DNA from: Mannheimia sp041807705
GTDB lineage: Bacteria > Pseudomonadota > Gammaproteobacteria > Enterobacterales > Pasteurellaceae
Direction: 5' to 3'
Length of the DNA stretch: 6,319 nt
NCBI RefSeq assembly: GCF_041807705.1
Contig: NZ_JBGTYY010000051.1
Location: forward strand, 1-6,319
Under the pieces are notes generated by a model. The model saw only the letters and a list, made by a program, of their open reading frames with translations, did no database searches and was not told the DNA's origin. Of this stretch, positions 5,793 to 6,319 are shown one piece after another (the stretch's first letter is position 1; every line of letters begins with the position of its first letter). The position numbers and the translations under genes were made by a program.

Positions 5793-6164
5793 ATGAATGA
5801 ATTTACATATTTATTAACAGATGAACAATTTCAACCAGAAATTGACAGTGTTATAGATACATTCCTAATTATGAATATCAAAAGTATATCTGATCTAGGA
5901 ACTCATTTAGGGAATATCTATTTTATACTATGCTACGCTTTAGCAGGTATCTTAACAGACGATAATAACCGAGATCTTAGAGATAAACTGATTGTTACAG
6001 TTGAAGATATGGGTAATGGTAAAGAAGAGTTCGTTTTTTTTGATTATTTGTATGAATTTCTGCAGTACTGTTTGTCAAAACAGTATATAACAAAAGATGA
6101 ATTTAAATTTCTGTCAAAATTTAGATTTTTCTATGTTCATAATGAACATTACAGAATTGTTTAG
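5793..6164 (+). CDS. Unrecognised 123-aa cargo protein
   Basis: No family recognised. The product is acidic in its N-terminal half (MNEFTYLLTDEQ...), with a possibly helical stretch at about 38-54 (LGNIYFILCYALAGILT) that is weak for a membrane span and no signal peptide, so it is probably cytoplasmic. Aromatic residues are frequent near the end (KFRFFYVHNEHYRIV). Its size and composition resemble small immunity or antitoxin-type proteins, but no motif proves that. Only a weak ribosome binding site (AAGAAA, about 13 bases away) precedes the ATG; a second ATG at 5797 is in another frame. It stands alone between the hairpin at 5707-5766 and the attachment site, the slot used for ctxAB in CTXphi. 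Confidence 0.65.
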   Translation: MNEFTYLLTDEQFQPEIDSVIDTFLIMNIKSISDLGTHLGNIYFILCYALAGILTDDNNRDLRDKLIVTVEDMGNGKEEFVFFDYLYEFLQYCLSKQYITKDEFKFLSKFRFFYVHNEHYRIV

Positions 6165-6190
6165 AAAACACTCAATTAAAAACTAGCAAC

Positions 6191-6297
6191 TAATTTCGCA
6201 TAATGCTTTACAGGTTATGTTACAATTCGAGTGCAGTACAATAGGGCTTGTCCCACTGCACGAGAATTTACACATAACCTGTTGTTATGCGAAATTA
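6191..6297 (+). other. attP: Folded attP hairpin with two inverted dif-like half sites (CTXphi type)
   Basis: TAATTTCGCATAA at 6191-6203 pairs perfectly with 6285-6297 (13 bp). A bulge follows, TGCTTT (6204-6209) against TG (6283-6284), then 6210-6220 pairs perfectly with 6272-6282 (11 bp). Further in, 6224-6228/6264-6268 and 6231-6236/6256-6261 pair around a tandem G-A mismatch, and the tip holds GGG/CCC (6244-6246/6252-6254). The XerC-arm core CGCATAA is present in both arms, in inverted orientation. This matches the CTXphi attP(+), where folded ssDNA makes a XerC-cleavable dif-like duplex with an unpaired centre. Cleavage would be predicted after 6203. That XerC acts here is inference. Confidence 0.75.
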
Positions 6298-6319
6298 TGG
6301 CTAATATTACCTTATCTCA

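Larger units (their letters stand above)
1..6319 (+). mobile_element. Filamentous phage (inovirus) genome segment, probable prophage
   Basis: Consecutive + strand genes for pVIII-like coat, pIII-like adsorption protein, pVI-like protein, Zot/pI ATPase and pIV secretin identify an inovirus morphogenesis module. It is followed by cargo genes and a dif-like folded attachment site. The replication initiator and most of the upstream early gene are missing, so the window starts inside the phage. The right limit is unclear: by the CTXphi model one phage unit would end at about 6203 and another phage or prophage unit could begin at 6204. No integrase or transposase is present, as expected for a phage that uses host XerC/XerD. 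Confidence 0.85.

Noticed and set aside
6302..6310. TAATATTAC, the nick-site nonanucleotide of geminivirus and related rolling-circle replicons, just after the attP hairpin
   Set aside because: It is not in a hairpin loop as in those viruses, and so AT-rich a 9-mer is not rare by chance on two strands of a 6.3-kb AT-rich window. It would be worth revisiting only if relatives conserve it or the replication initiator is shown to cut here.
1..6319. CRISPR arrays, tRNA genes, integrase or transposase, DNA uptake signal AAGTGCGGT
   Set aside because: None was seen on reading either strand; the repeats present are pairs, not arrays, so the Pasteurellaceae assignment rests only on composition and the dif-like arms.

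Overview
This window is almost the whole structural half of a filamentous phage (Inoviridae-type) genome, either a prophage or a linearised phage. All genes are on the + strand and the DNA is strongly AT-rich. The gene order matches the M13/CTXphi plan: end of an early gene, small membrane-protein ORFs, major coat pVIII, terminator, pIII-like adsorption protein, pVI-like protein, pI/Zot assembly ATPase, pIV secretin, cargo genes, attachment site. The pIII resembles Neisseria TspB-type proteins and pVI resembles DUF2523 proteins. Base composition and XerC-type half sites (core CGCATAA) suggest a low-GC gammaproteobacterial host, perhaps Pasteurellaceae; that host call is inference.

Layout. 1-40: tail of an upstream gene. 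41-200: intergenic region with a 14-bp perfect inverted repeat, 41-bp-period direct repeats and a dif-like XerC/XerD site. 201-1071: four small proteins of unknown function, three of them with membrane segments, packed with overlaps. 1090-1323: major coat precursor, followed by a strong intrinsic terminator. 1366-4099: a tiny hydrophobic ORF, then pIII, pVI and Zot, tightly spaced or overlapping like one operon. 4096 onwards: secretin, whose 3' end has been lost; its frame runs straight into a lipoprotein gene (5131-5589) that has its own ribosome binding site and lipobox. 5590-5792: terminator and two GC-rich foldable elements, where M13 keeps its packaging signal and complementary-strand origin. 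5793-6164: an unrecognised 123-aa cargo gene. 6191-6297: a long imperfect hairpin whose arms carry two inverted dif-like half sites, as in the CTXphi folded single-stranded attP.

How it fits together: Zot, at the inner membrane, would drive extrusion of ssDNA coated by pVIII, with pIII and pVI finishing the particle. Exit would normally need the secretin, which here lacks its C-terminal part, so the phage may borrow a host secretin, as CTXphi does. Integration would rely on host XerC/XerD acting on the folded (+) strand. No integrase, transposase or replication initiator lies in the window; the initiator is expected upstream of base 1 or beyond base 6319. The two cargo genes sit where CTXphi carries ctxAB.
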